DNA from: Thermosulfurimonas sp. F29 | GTDB taxonomy: Bacteria; Desulfobacterota; Thermodesulfobacteria; Thermodesulfobacteriales; Thermodesulfobacteriaceae | DNA length: 64,000 nucleotides | Reading direction: 5' to 3' | Assembly (NCBI RefSeq): GCF_019688735.1 | Contig: NZ_JAIFYA010000003.1 | Coordinates: forward strand, 372,001 to 436,000 | In this document: positions 1 to 7,451 of the stretch, in pieces | Layout: each line of letters starts with the position of its first letter | Position numbering within the stretch: position 1 is the stretch's first letter | Notes under the pieces: generated by a model | Told to the model about the DNA's origin: nothing | Databases searched by the model: none | The model's input: the letters and a program-made list of their open reading frames with translations, nothing else | Made by a program: the position numbers and the translations under genes

Positions 1-80
1 ACATCCACTTTCCGTTTAACACCCCCGGCAGGGATTGGACTCTACCTCCAGATTGTATTAGCATAAGGCGGGAAACGACC

Positions 81-611
81 ATGTCGATACTGCGCCCGGA
101 CTTCAGACTCGAGCCCTCCTCGTGTTATGTGGATGCGCGGTGTCCGCGCTACAGGGTGGTGGTGCCGGCGGAGGAGGACCTCGCTCCGCTCATGCCCTAC
201 CTTAACGCCGCCGCCCGGGTGGTCTATTACGATCCCGGGGAACCGGTGCTGATCTTCCGGCTGGGACGCTACAAGGTGGCGGTACGGCGCGATCATGTGC
301 AGGTGGCGCCGGTGTCTGACCTTGAGGAGGGGCGCCGGGCCAGGGACGAGGCGGAGGCCTTCCTTGAGGAAATCCTCCGGCGGCGGGGAGAAATTCAGCC
401 CCGGTTCGAACCCCGCCGCCTTCCCCCGGCCCTGACCATATACCGCTATCTCCCCCGGACCAATTGCGGTCGCTGCGGGGAACCCTCCTGTCTGGCCTTC
501 GCCGCCAAACTTTCCTCCGGTGAGGCGGAACTCAAAGACTGCCCTCCCCTTCAGGAGGCCCCGCACTCCCGGGATCGCCGGAAACTGGAAGAACTCCTGG
601 GTGAGGGCTAA
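81..611 (+). CDS. Fe-S cluster domain protein (PF04060-like C-terminus)
   Basis: This 176-residue soluble protein probably carries one 4Fe-4S cluster in a redox or scaffold role; its partner is unknown. The C-terminal third has the four-cysteine signature TNCGRCGEPSC followed about 17 residues later by DCPPL, the pattern of the Fe-S domain at the N-terminus of the CODH/acetyl-CoA synthase corrinoid protein (PF04060). The N-terminal 120 residues are an unrecognised alpha/beta region with no membrane segment. The ATG is the first start in frame and follows a purine-rich stretch (GGGAAAC). The stop overlaps the stop of the convergent superoxide reductase gene. The cluster assignment is firm from the cysteines; the physiological role is not. 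Confidence 0.8.
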   Translation: MSILRPDFRLEPSSCYVDARCPRYRVVVPAEEDLAPLMPYLNAAARVVYYDPGEPVLIFRLGRYKVAVRRDHVQVAPVSDLEEGRRARDEAEAFLEEILRRRGEIQPRFEPRRLPPALTIYRYLPRTNCGRCGEPSCLAFAAKLSSGEAELKDCPPLQEAPHSRDRRKLEELLGEG

Positions 612-1036
612 CTCACCTCCACCTTCACGGGCTCGCTAATCCAGGTCCCGTGAAGATTACAGTTCTCCACCGCCTCCAGAACGGCGCTTTCTTTCAGTCT
701 AATCCTGAAGGTGGCCACAGAGGCGAGAGGACCTCCCTCGGGAAACCTGACCTCCGCTATCTTCCGACCATTGCATAAAAGGGCTATCCAGGTGATCCAG
801 TGCGTTGGAGTGGAGGGATGCTCCACAAGGTAACCCACCCGAACCCTAACCTCAAACCACTCCCCGGCCTTCACCCGCAGAGGAACCTCCACCCCGGGAA
901 CATGCTTCTTTTCAAGCAGGGAAGGATTGCGGGGATTGCGCAGACGCAGATAATTCTTCTCCCCGGCCCGGGCGGGAGGGGCCACCCCCACCAGGACCAG
1001 ACCCGCCAAACCCTTAACGAAAGCTCGTCTCTTCAT
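608..1036 (-). CDS. exported superoxide reductase (neelaredoxin type)
   Basis: This protein is predicted to reduce superoxide to peroxide at a non-haem Fe(His4Cys) centre without making oxygen. All five expected ligands are visible: His45 in KKHVPGVE, His73 in VEHPS, His79 in PTHW, and Cys126 and His129 in NCNLHG. The N-terminal desulforedoxin domain of class I enzymes is absent, so it is the one-iron neelaredoxin type. The first 25 residues are a Tat-like signal (KRRAFVKG, hydrophobic core, ARA), which suggests export after folding; cytoplasmic location is more usual. ATG at 1036 is chosen because GGGGGATC precedes it closely; a TTG four codons upstream is possible. SoxZ-like proteins share the fold but lack these ligands. 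Confidence 0.85.
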   Translation of the reverse strand: MKRRAFVKGLAGLVLVGVAPPARAGEKNYLRLRNPRNPSLLEKKHVPGVEVPLRVKAGEWFEVRVRVGYLVEHPSTPTHWITWIALLCNGRKIAEVRFPEGGPLASVATFRIRLKESAVLEAVENCNLHGTWISEPVKVEVS

Positions 1037-1157
1037 CTGATCCCCCAAAAGCTTTTTTAAATTATATCTCTTCCAATTTCGAGGATAGCCTTTTTCCGTT
1101 CCTTGTCAATTCACTAGATTTTGTTAGGTTTTGAAGGAAAAAAGCGGGGGTAGGAAT

Positions 1158-2198
1158 GTGTCCGAGATAGATCGAATAAGAAAACAGGTATTAAGGACCC
1201 TGAAGCTCGGTCCCAAATCTTTCTGGGAACTTATCAACTATCAGGATGGCCACATCGCCGTCTTCTTTGAGGTCGTAAACCGGCTCCTGGAAGAGGGGCT
1301 GATAGGTTACAGGGACTACAGATTTCACCTTCGAAAGGAGGTCCCCTACCGGCCCTTTGCGGATACCGTGTGTCGCACCTGCGGTCTGGGGGTGGAACTC
1401 AGGGGTTTCTGGGAGGACCTTTACCGGCGGTTCATGGAGGTTACCCGGGATCGCCCCCTTCCCACCAGCGATTACGACCAGGGTTTCGTGCGCCCGGTGG
1501 ACACCGTGCGCCGGGTGGCCTACATCTACCAGCGCGGCGACCTGGAGGAGGCCGAGATCTTCATCCTGGGCGACGACGACCTCCTCTCCGTGGCCATGGG
1601 ACTCACCGGGATGCCCCGTCGCATCGTGGTGGTGGAGATAGACCGGCGCATCAACCGCTTCATTCAGGACTTCGCCCGCCGGGAAAACCTCCCCTGGATC
1701 GAGGTTTACGACTACAATGTGATTGAGGCCCTTCCCGAAGGCCTGAAACGGGCCTTTGATGTCTTCGTAACGGACCCGGTGGAGACGAAAAAGGGGCTCA
1801 AGCTCTTCGTGGGGAGGTGTCTGGAGGCCCTCAAGGGACCCGGGGCGGTGGGCTACATGGGCTTCACCCACCGGGAGGCCTCCCTGCGCAAGTGGTTCGA
1901 GTTCGAAAAGTTCATCCTTTCCGCCGGGCTGGTGATAACCGACATCCTGCGGGACTTCGCCATCTATCCGGAAAGGGAGAATCAGTGGGAGCACTTTTAC
2001 GATACCTACGAGATCATGAAAAAGCTGGAGCTACCCCTTCCGGAGGTGGACTGGTACAAGAGTTCCTTCGTGCGGTTTGAGGTGGTGGAGGGGCCGCGGG
2101 TGCCGGAATTCGAGCCCCCAAAGGACCTGCGGGAGCTTTACTTCGACGAAGAATCCTGGGCCACCCCGCTTCCCTCCTACCTCAAGGAGAATTCCTGA
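1158..2198 (+). CDS. bpsA: branched-chain polyamine synthase, N4-bis(aminopropyl)spermidine synthase
   Basis: It transfers aminopropyl groups from decarboxylated S-adenosylmethionine to the central nitrogen of spermidine, making branched polyamines known from hyperthermophilic archaea and thermophilic bacteria. A winged-helix-like N-terminal region (about residues 1-65) precedes a Rossmann-like aminopropyltransferase core with the family motifs DQGFVRP, LGDDDLLS (the GDDD motif), VVEIDRR and TDPVE. About 346 residues is the usual length. GTG at 1158 is chosen because GGGGGTAGGA lies just upstream; an in-frame TTG at 1131 would add nine residues. It converges on hisD with a 17-bp overlap. Its dcAdoMet donor must come from an AdoMet decarboxylase, which the speD-like gene at 9320 seems unable to be. 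Confidence 0.88.
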   Translation: MSEIDRIRKQVLRTLKLGPKSFWELINYQDGHIAVFFEVVNRLLEEGLIGYRDYRFHLRKEVPYRPFADTVCRTCGLGVELRGFWEDLYRRFMEVTRDRPLPTSDYDQGFVRPVDTVRRVAYIYQRGDLEEAEIFILGDDDLLSVAMGLTGMPRRIVVVEIDRRINRFIQDFARRENLPWIEVYDYNVIEALPEGLKRAFDVFVTDPVETKKGLKLFVGRCLEALKGPGAVGYMGFTHREASLRKWFEFEKFILSAGLVITDILRDFAIYPERENQWEHFYDTYEIMKKLELPLPEVDWYKSSFVRFEVVEGPRVPEFEPPKDLRELYFDEESWATPLPSYLKENS

Positions 2199-3486
2199 GG
2201 CGTACGCGCACGGCCTCGGCGTGAGCGGAAAGGCCCTCGGTCTCGGCAAGCGTGAGCACCGCGGGGCCCTCGCGTCTCAGGGCCGCGGCCTCGTAGGAAA
2301 GCAGACCGGTCTTCTTTAGAAAGACCGAGACCGAGAGGGCGGAGGTGAACCGGGCCGCCCCCAGGGTGGGAAGCACATGGTTGGGGCCGGCCACATAATC
2401 GCCCAGGGCCTCCGGGGTGTGGTGCCCCAGGAAGACCGCCCCGGCGTTCCTTATCCGGGGAAGCAGGGCGAAGGGATCGGCCACGGCCAGCTCCAGATGC
2501 TCCGGGGCCACGCGATTGGCCAGATCGATGGCCGATTCCAGGCTCCGGGTCACCACCAGCCCGCCCCGTTTTCTGAGGGAGGCCTCGGCCACCTCGCGTC
2601 GGGGAAGGCGGGGAAGGGCCCCGGCGAGGGCCTCCCTCACCCGGCGAGCCAGTCGCCACGAAGGGGTTAAAAGCACCGCCGTAGCCAGGGGGTCGTGCTC
2701 GGCCTGGGCCAGCAGATCCCAGGCCAGGTGTTCCGGAGGGGCCGACTCGTCGGCCACGATGAGGACCTCGCTGGGACCGGCCACCAGATCCACCCCCACC
2801 TCCCCGTAAAGGAGTTTCTTGGCCACGGTGACATATATGTTGCCCGGGCCGGCAATGACCGAAACCGGAGCGATGGTCTCCGTACCGTAGGCCAGCGCCC
2901 CTATGGCCCAGGCGCTTCCCACCCGGTAGATCTCCGTGACCCCGCATTCGGCCGCGGCCACCAGCAGGGCCGGATGCAGTCTCCCCTCCCGATCGGGGGG
3001 GGAGACCATCACGATACGCTCCACCCCGGCCACCCGCGCCGGCACCGCGGTCATGACCACCGTGGAGACCAGAGGGGTCTGGCCACCGGCCCCTCCGGGC
3101 ACATAGAGCCCCGCCGAGGCCACCGGGCGCACCATCTGTCCCAGAAAGACCCCCTCCCGGGTGAAGAACCAGGATTCCTCCCGCTGTCTTTCGTGAAAGG
3201 CCCGCACATTCTCAATGGCCAGCCGCAGGGCGGAGAGAAGTTCCGGAGAGACCTCCCGATAGGCGTTCCGGATCTCCTCCTCGGATACCCGGAGTCGATC
3301 CGCGGTAAAGTCCGGACAGTCAAAACGCCGGGTGAAGTCCACCAGGGCCTCGTCCCCCCGGCGCCGCACCTCGGAGAGGATCTTCCTCACCGAGCGCTCG
3401 ACGCGCAGAGGGATCCTCTCACCCCGATGGATCAACCTTTCCAGAAACCGCCTCCCGGCCCGGGATTCCTCCCTGAAAATCCTCAT
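2182..3486 (-). CDS. hisD: histidinol dehydrogenase
   Basis: It catalyses the last two steps of histidine synthesis, histidinol to histidinal to histidine, with NAD and a zinc ion. At 434 residues it has the family length. Recognisable segments are YVPGGAGGQTPLVS (nucleotide loop region), AGPGNIYVT, VAGPSEVL, the LLAQAEHDP zinc/catalytic segment, VAPEHLEL and GDYVAGPNHVLPT. A few usually invariant positions differ (VGSAWAIGALAYGT instead of the common VGGAQAIAALAYGT), but the active-site segments are intact. ATG at 3486 is preferred over one 39 nt upstream because GGAGGTATTC precedes it. No other his gene lies in the window, so histidine genes appear dispersed. Confidence 0.95.
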   Translation of the reverse strand: MRIFREESRAGRRFLERLIHRGERIPLRVERSVRKILSEVRRRGDEALVDFTRRFDCPDFTADRLRVSEEEIRNAYREVSPELLSALRLAIENVRAFHERQREESWFFTREGVFLGQMVRPVASAGLYVPGGAGGQTPLVSTVVMTAVPARVAGVERIVMVSPPDREGRLHPALLVAAAECGVTEIYRVGSAWAIGALAYGTETIAPVSVIAGPGNIYVTVAKKLLYGEVGVDLVAGPSEVLIVADESAPPEHLAWDLLAQAEHDPLATAVLLTPSWRLARRVREALAGALPRLPRREVAEASLRKRGGLVVTRSLESAIDLANRVAPEHLELAVADPFALLPRIRNAGAVFLGHHTPEALGDYVAGPNHVLPTLGAARFTSALSVSVFLKKTGLLSYEAAALRREGPAVLTLAETEGLSAHAEAVRVRLRNSP

Positions 3487-3551
3487 GAATACCTCCACAC
3501 CTTGACCGATCTTTCGGAATCTCATACCATGCTCTCCAACCGGAGGGAAGG

Positions 3552-4274
3552 ATGGAGATTTTCCTGCGCAACCTGATCCTGGCCCTCTTTCTTTTGACCT
3601 CGGTGCCGGCTTTCGGGACGGTGGCCATCCTCATAGCCCTGGTGGAAAAACGCAAGGTTCTGGCCCATCGGGTGGCCTGGCTCTGGTGCCGGATCGTGCT
3701 CCGGATCTCCGGGGTGAGGATCGAGGTGGAGGGACTGGAGCGTCTGGATCCGGAAAAACGGTATGTATTCTTCGCCAACCACCGGAGCCAGATGGACATC
3801 CCCGTGCTGGAGGAGGTCCTGCGCCCCTTCGAAATCCGCTTCCTGGCCAAAAGGAACCTCTTTCGAATCCCCTTTTTCGGCTGGGGGCTTTCGGCCCTGG
3901 GCTACATCCCCGTGGAGAGGGAGGATCCCCGGGAGGGTCTCAGGAGCCTCATCGCCTGTGCGGAGAGGGTCAGGGCCGGCTACTCCGTGGTGGTCTTTCC
4001 GGAGGGGACCCGCAGTGCGGACGGGCGACTGCTACCCTTCAAGACCGCGGGGTTCCTCATCCCCATTCGGGCCGGAGTGCCGGCGGTGCCGGTGGCCATC
4101 CTGGGCACGGAGAAGATCCTGCCCAAAGGAAAACTTATCGTGCGCCCCGGAAGGGTGCGGGTGATAATAGGGGAGCCCATCCCCACCCAGGGGCTGAGCA
4201 GCCGGGATAAGGAGAAACTCGCCCGTAAGGTGCGAAACTTCGTGGAAGGGTTCATTCCCCCCGCAGGGCCATGA
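3552..4274 (+). CDS. plsC: 1-acyl-sn-glycerol-3-phosphate acyltransferase
   Basis: It acylates lysophosphatidic acid to phosphatidic acid at the inner membrane during phospholipid synthesis. An N-terminal hydrophobic helix (about residues 5-27) is followed by the acyltransferase core: block I NHRSQMD near residue 76 (the HX4D catalytic pair), a middle block GYIPVERED, and block III FPEGTRS near residue 150. The length of 240 residues is typical. It is divergent from hisD with 65 bp between starts, and converges on ddl with a 23-bp overlap. Other PlsC-like acyltransferases cannot be excluded from sequence alone. Confidence 0.9.
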   Translation: MEIFLRNLILALFLLTSVPAFGTVAILIALVEKRKVLAHRVAWLWCRIVLRISGVRIEVEGLERLDPEKRYVFFANHRSQMDIPVLEEVLRPFEIRFLAKRNLFRIPFFGWGLSALGYIPVEREDPREGLRSLIACAERVRAGYSVVVFPEGTRSADGRLLPFKTAGFLIPIRAGVPAVPVAILGTEKILPKGKLIVRPGRVRVIIGEPIPTQGLSSRDKEKLARKVRNFVEGFIPPAGP

Positions 4275-5169
4275 GAAGGAGTCTCTCCACCAGCTCCTCG
4301 AAGGAGAGACCCGCCACCCCTGCGGCAAGGGGCAGCAGACTGGTCTCGGTCATGCCGGGAATGGTATTGGTCTCGAGTAGATAAATCTCTCCCTCCATCG
4401 CGATCATGTCCGTGCGGCTGTAGTGCCTGAGCCTGAGGGCCCGATGGGCCCTCAGGGCGTATTCCCGGGCCCTCGCGGCAATGTCCTCCGGCAGGTCGGC
4501 CGGACAGATCTCCCGGGCCGCTCCGGGGGTGTACTTTGTCTCGTAATCAAAGTACTCGCATCTTTCCGGAATGATCTCCACCACCGGGAGGGCCTCCTCT
4601 CCCAGGACCCCCACGGTGAGCTCCCGCCCCCTGAGGAAACGCTCCACCACCACCTCGTCGTCCAGGGCAAAGGCCTCCGCAAGGGCCCGGGGGAGATCCT
4701 CCGGGCCCTTAACCACCGATAGTCCCAGGCTCGAACCCTGGGTGGCCGGTTTCACCACCACCGGAAAACCGAGACTCTCGCAGAAGGGCGGGATCTCGTC
4801 CTGTCCTTCCCGGGAAAAACACCTTCCGGGCGGCACCGGAAGCCCCGCGGTCTGATAAAGGAGACGGGAAAGCCCCTTGTGCACGGCCAGGGCCGAACCC
4901 AGCACGCCGGCCCCCTGGTAGGGAAGGCCCAGGGAATCCAGGAAACCCTGGATGGTTCCGTCCTCCCCCCCGGGTCCGTGAAGCACCAGGAAGGCGGCGT
5001 CGAACTCCCGGGCCCTTGCGGCAAGTTCGGGAAGATCCCCCGGGGGGTCGAAACGCACCACCTCGTGCCCCAGAGCGCGCAGGGCCCGCTCCACCGCGGC
5101 CCCGCCCTTTAAAGAGACCTCTCTTTCCGGGGAGATTCCCCCGGCGAGTAAAGCCACGCGGTAAGGCAT
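4252..5169 (-). CDS. ddl: D-alanine--D-alanine ligase
   Basis: This ATP-grasp enzyme joins two D-alanines for the peptidoglycan stem peptide. Visible family segments are LLAGGISPEREVSLKGG at the N-terminus, LHGPGGEDGTIQG, KGLSRLLY, VVKPATQGSSLGL (ATP lid/lysine), TVGVLG, TKYTPGAAREICPA (substrate loop) and LETNTIPGMTETSLLP with the metal-binding Glu/Asn. At 305 residues it is full length. It is the second gene of a minus-strand pair: the upstream HD-domain gene runs 61 nt into its start, so translation is probably coupled. A GGAGG lies about 10 nt before its ATG, inside that upstream gene. Confidence 0.95.
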   Translation of the reverse strand: MPYRVALLAGGISPEREVSLKGGAAVERALRALGHEVVRFDPPGDLPELAARAREFDAAFLVLHGPGGEDGTIQGFLDSLGLPYQGAGVLGSALAVHKGLSRLLYQTAGLPVPPGRCFSREGQDEIPPFCESLGFPVVVKPATQGSSLGLSVVKGPEDLPRALAEAFALDDEVVVERFLRGRELTVGVLGEEALPVVEIIPERCEYFDYETKYTPGAAREICPADLPEDIAARAREYALRAHRALRLRHYSRTDMIAMEGEIYLLETNTIPGMTETSLLPLAAGVAGLSFEELVERLLLMALRGE

Positions 5170-5729
5170 CCTCGCACATCCTCCACCCGATTTAAACGCA
5201 GAACTTCTTCCGGACCGAAGGGAAGAAACCGGAAGATCCGCCGCTCGAGGAGCCTGGTGAGTTCCTCCAGGCGCCAGATGCGCACCCAGGAGGAGGGCCT
5301 CCTTCCGTAGCGTTCCCTGAGGTCCACGAAGCGTTCCTTCAGGGTGACGATCTCCTCGTGCCGAACCCGTTTGTCCGCATAGTACACCAGTTCGTCGGCC
5401 CTGATGGGGGTCCCCGGAGGCCCGGGTTTCAGAAAGATGTGGTTCCCCACCACCTCGGCTACCTCGGGGAACCCCAGAGCGCGAAGCCTCCGCCGGGCGC
5501 TTTCGGCGTGATTCTCCCCGGTCCGCAGGGAATGGTGCTTGGTGAGATCGTGAAGCAATCCTCCGGCCGCAACCAGAAAGACATCCAGGGGCTGACCCGC
5601 CCGAACCAGCTCCCGGGCCAGGAAGACCCCTACCTGCGCCACCCGCTCACAGTGACGCACGATGTGCCGGGGAACCCCCTCCCGCGCAAGCAATTCGTAG
5701 CACTCCTCCAGGGTCGGAATCCTCCCCAT
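5109..5729 (-). CDS. HD-domain metal-dependent phosphohydrolase
   Basis: This 206-residue protein has an HD-type phosphohydrolase domain: HCERVAQVG with the first histidine, the HD pair in GGLLHDLTK, a histidine in ENHAESARR, and GNHIF with DELVYYADK. These hold two divalent metals in the superfamily and suggest hydrolysis of a nucleotide, perhaps (p)ppGpp, dNTP or cyclic nucleotide; the substrate is unknown. ATG at 5729 is chosen because AAAGAGGAC precedes it and the family match begins there; the frame stays open 159 nt further upstream. The last 20 codons overlap the start of ddl in another frame, an unusually long same-strand overlap. Confidence 0.75.
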   Translation of the reverse strand: MGRIPTLEECYELLAREGVPRHIVRHCERVAQVGVFLARELVRAGQPLDVFLVAAGGLLHDLTKHHSLRTGENHAESARRRLRALGFPEVAEVVGNHIFLKPGPPGTPIRADELVYYADKRVRHEEIVTLKERFVDLRERYGRRPSSWVRIWRLEELTRLLERRIFRFLPFGPEEVLRLNRVEDVRGCLTAWLYSPGESPRKERSL

Positions 5730-5872
5730 GTCCTCTTTCCTAACAGAATTAAGGCCTTCGGGGAAGCCCCCGCCTAACCCCCGAAGCCTCCGCCACAAAA
5801 TCTCGAGGGCAAAATCAGACGAAATAGGCCGAAAACGGAAGGAAGCTTTCCCCTCCTGAAAGTGCAGAACCT

Positions 5873-5891
5873 CATTTGTGATTAACAAATG
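5873..5891. repeat. perfect inverted repeat CATTTGT-N5-ACAAATG
   Basis: Two perfect 7-bp arms surround GATTA in the AT-rich part of the HD/dnaA intergenic region. The size and spacing suit a dimeric regulator site, loosely like CRP/FNR-family operators, but it matches no consensus well enough to name the factor. It lies about 150 bp upstream of the HD gene start and 210 bp upstream of dnaA. Confidence 0.4.
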
Positions 5892-6037
5892 TCTTATAAC
5901 CCGGTCTAAATTTTAGAAGGCAGATTGGACGATGTAGCCTGTATTTCAAAACAACGCAACTTAACCGTCGATGTAATCGGTAAAAAAAGTCCCCTCGCCG
6001 TTGAGGGTTAATTTCCCCTATCCGGTCTTTTCGGTTT

Positions 6038-6066
6038 TTGCCTTTCCTCCCCCCTCGGGTTAATAA
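6038..6066 (+). promoter_or_regulatory. predicted dnaA promoter
   Basis: TTGCCT and TAATAA are separated by 17 bp, placing the start of transcription near 6073 and giving a leader of about 29 nt before the GGAGGGAG ribosome-binding site of dnaA. Confidence 0.5.
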
Positions 6067-6101
6067 GTTAGGGACCGTTTCGCACGGCTTCGGAGGGAGT
6101 T

Positions 6102-7451
6102 ATGGCAGGATTGTGGCCAAAAATAAAAGATATTCTCAGGGAAAAACTCCCCGAACCCGCCTTTCGGGTCTGGATCGAGCCCCTTTCCGCGGAGATAAAG
6201 GAAAACACCCTGGTGGTTCTGGTGCCCAACGATTTCACCCGGGAGTGGGTGGAGGAGAACTACCTGGATCTCCTGCGGGAGGCCGCCCGTGAACAGGGGC
6301 TGTCCCGGGTGACCTTCCGGGTGGAGGAGGTCTCTCCTCCCACCCAACTCACCCTCCCCTACGAGCCGGCCCGGGTGCTGGGCCGCCGGCTCTCCCGGAG
6401 GTTCACCTTCGAGGAGTTCGTGGTGGGAGACTGCAATCGGCTGGCCTACAGGGTCTGCCGAAGGGTCACCGAGGACCCCCGGGGCCAGATCGTTTACCTC
6501 ACCGCCGAAAGCGGTCTGGGGAAAAGCCACCTCTCGCAGGCCGTGGGAAACGCCCTCCTTTCCGAAAAGAAGGAGGTCAGGGTCTGCTACCTCACCGCCC
6601 GGGACTTCACCGCCGGTCTGATCCGGGCCCTGAAGGGCGGCCAGATGGACGACTTCAAGGACCGGCTCTGGAGGGCCTGCGACGTCCTGGTCCTGGAGGA
6701 GGTGCACCAGCTTCCACCCCGGGACTTCACTCAGGGGGAACTAGCCCTGGCCCTGGATCACCTCTACGAGGAGGAGAAGGCGGTGGTCTTCACCTCGGTG
6801 AAGAAACCCCACGAGCTCTCCCATCTGGACTCGGCCCTGCGCTCGCGGTTTTCGGCGGGGATGGTGGTGCGCATCAATCCGCCGGACTACGAGACCCGGC
6901 GCAACATCATTCGCCGCAAGGCTCGCCGCCAGGGGCACGAGTTCCCCGAGGAGGTGGTGGAGTTCCTGGCCCGGCACCTCCGGGGCGACATCCGGCAGAT
7001 CGAGAGCGCCGTGGTGGGGCTCATCGCCCGGGCCAGCATCCTCCGGGAACCGGTGAACCTGACTCTGGCCCGGGAGCTGGTGGCCGAAATTCTCCCTCCC
7101 CAGGGGACCGATCCGTTCTCGTTGGTGATCGAGCTGGTGTGCCGCAACTTCCGCGTCTCCCCGGAGGAACTCCTGTCCCGATCCCGGAAAAAACGCGTGA
7201 GCGAGCCCCGGCAGGTGGCCATGTTTCTCCTGCGCAAGTACACCGACCAGAGCCTTTCGGCCATCGGGCATCGTTTCAACCGGGATCACGCCACGGTGCT
7301 CTACGCCATCCAGACCGTGGAAAAAAAGATGGCCTCTTCGGATCGCTTCCGGTATCAGATAGAATACCTGGAAAAGGAGCTTGAGGAGCGTTTCGGCTTT
7401 GAAGAGGAGGCTCAGCAGGGCCGCCCGCAGAGCCCTGCGAAGGCTGCTTAG
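6102..7451 (+). CDS. dnaA: DnaA-family replication initiator with altered Walker motifs
   Basis: The 449-residue protein has the full DnaA layout: domain I (WPKIKDILREKLPEPAFRVW), a short linker, an AAA+ domain from about residue 100, and a C-terminal DNA-binding domain with the signature FNRDHATVLYA. The ATPase core departs from the family. Walker A reads AESGLGKS where GGTGLGKT is usual, and Walker B reads LVLEEVHQL where LLIDDIQFL is usual. The arginine-finger region SRFSAG and DNA-binding helices are intact. It follows a predicted promoter and good SD, and its 3' end overlaps the glcD-type gene. It is not beside dnaN, recF or gyrB. It may be the sole initiator with a drifted ATPase or a second paralogue; the window cannot tell. 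Confidence 0.85.
   Translation: MAGLWPKIKDILREKLPEPAFRVWIEPLSAEIKENTLVVLVPNDFTREWVEENYLDLLREAAREQGLSRVTFRVEEVSPPTQLTLPYEPARVLGRRLSRRFTFEEFVVGDCNRLAYRVCRRVTEDPRGQIVYLTAESGLGKSHLSQAVGNALLSEKKEVRVCYLTARDFTAGLIRALKGGQMDDFKDRLWRACDVLVLEEVHQLPPRDFTQGELALALDHLYEEEKAVVFTSVKKPHELSHLDSALRSRFSAGMVVRINPPDYETRRNIIRRKARRQGHEFPEEVVEFLARHLRGDIRQIESAVVGLIARASILREPVNLTLARELVAEILPPQGTDPFSLVIELVCRNFRVSPEELLSRSRKKRVSEPRQVAMFLLRKYTDQSLSAIGHRFNRDHATVLYAIQTVEKKMASSDRFRYQIEYLEKELEERFGFEEEAQQGRPQSPAKAA

Larger units (their letters stand above)
5730..6101. other. divergent intergenic region between the HD gene and dnaA
   Basis: This 372-bp region separates two divergent genes. The left part has one open frame continuing the HD gene upstream without a convincing start. 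The middle (5873-6000) is AT-rich and holds a 7-bp inverted repeat. The right part holds the predicted dnaA promoter. I looked for a cluster of DnaA boxes close to TTATCCACA and found none, so there is no support for an origin of replication here. Confidence 0.6.

Noticed and set aside
5880-6100. Possible replication origin beside dnaA
   Set aside because: The stretch is AT-rich, but I find no cluster of sites close to TTATCCACA; the best matches have two or more mismatches and stand alone.
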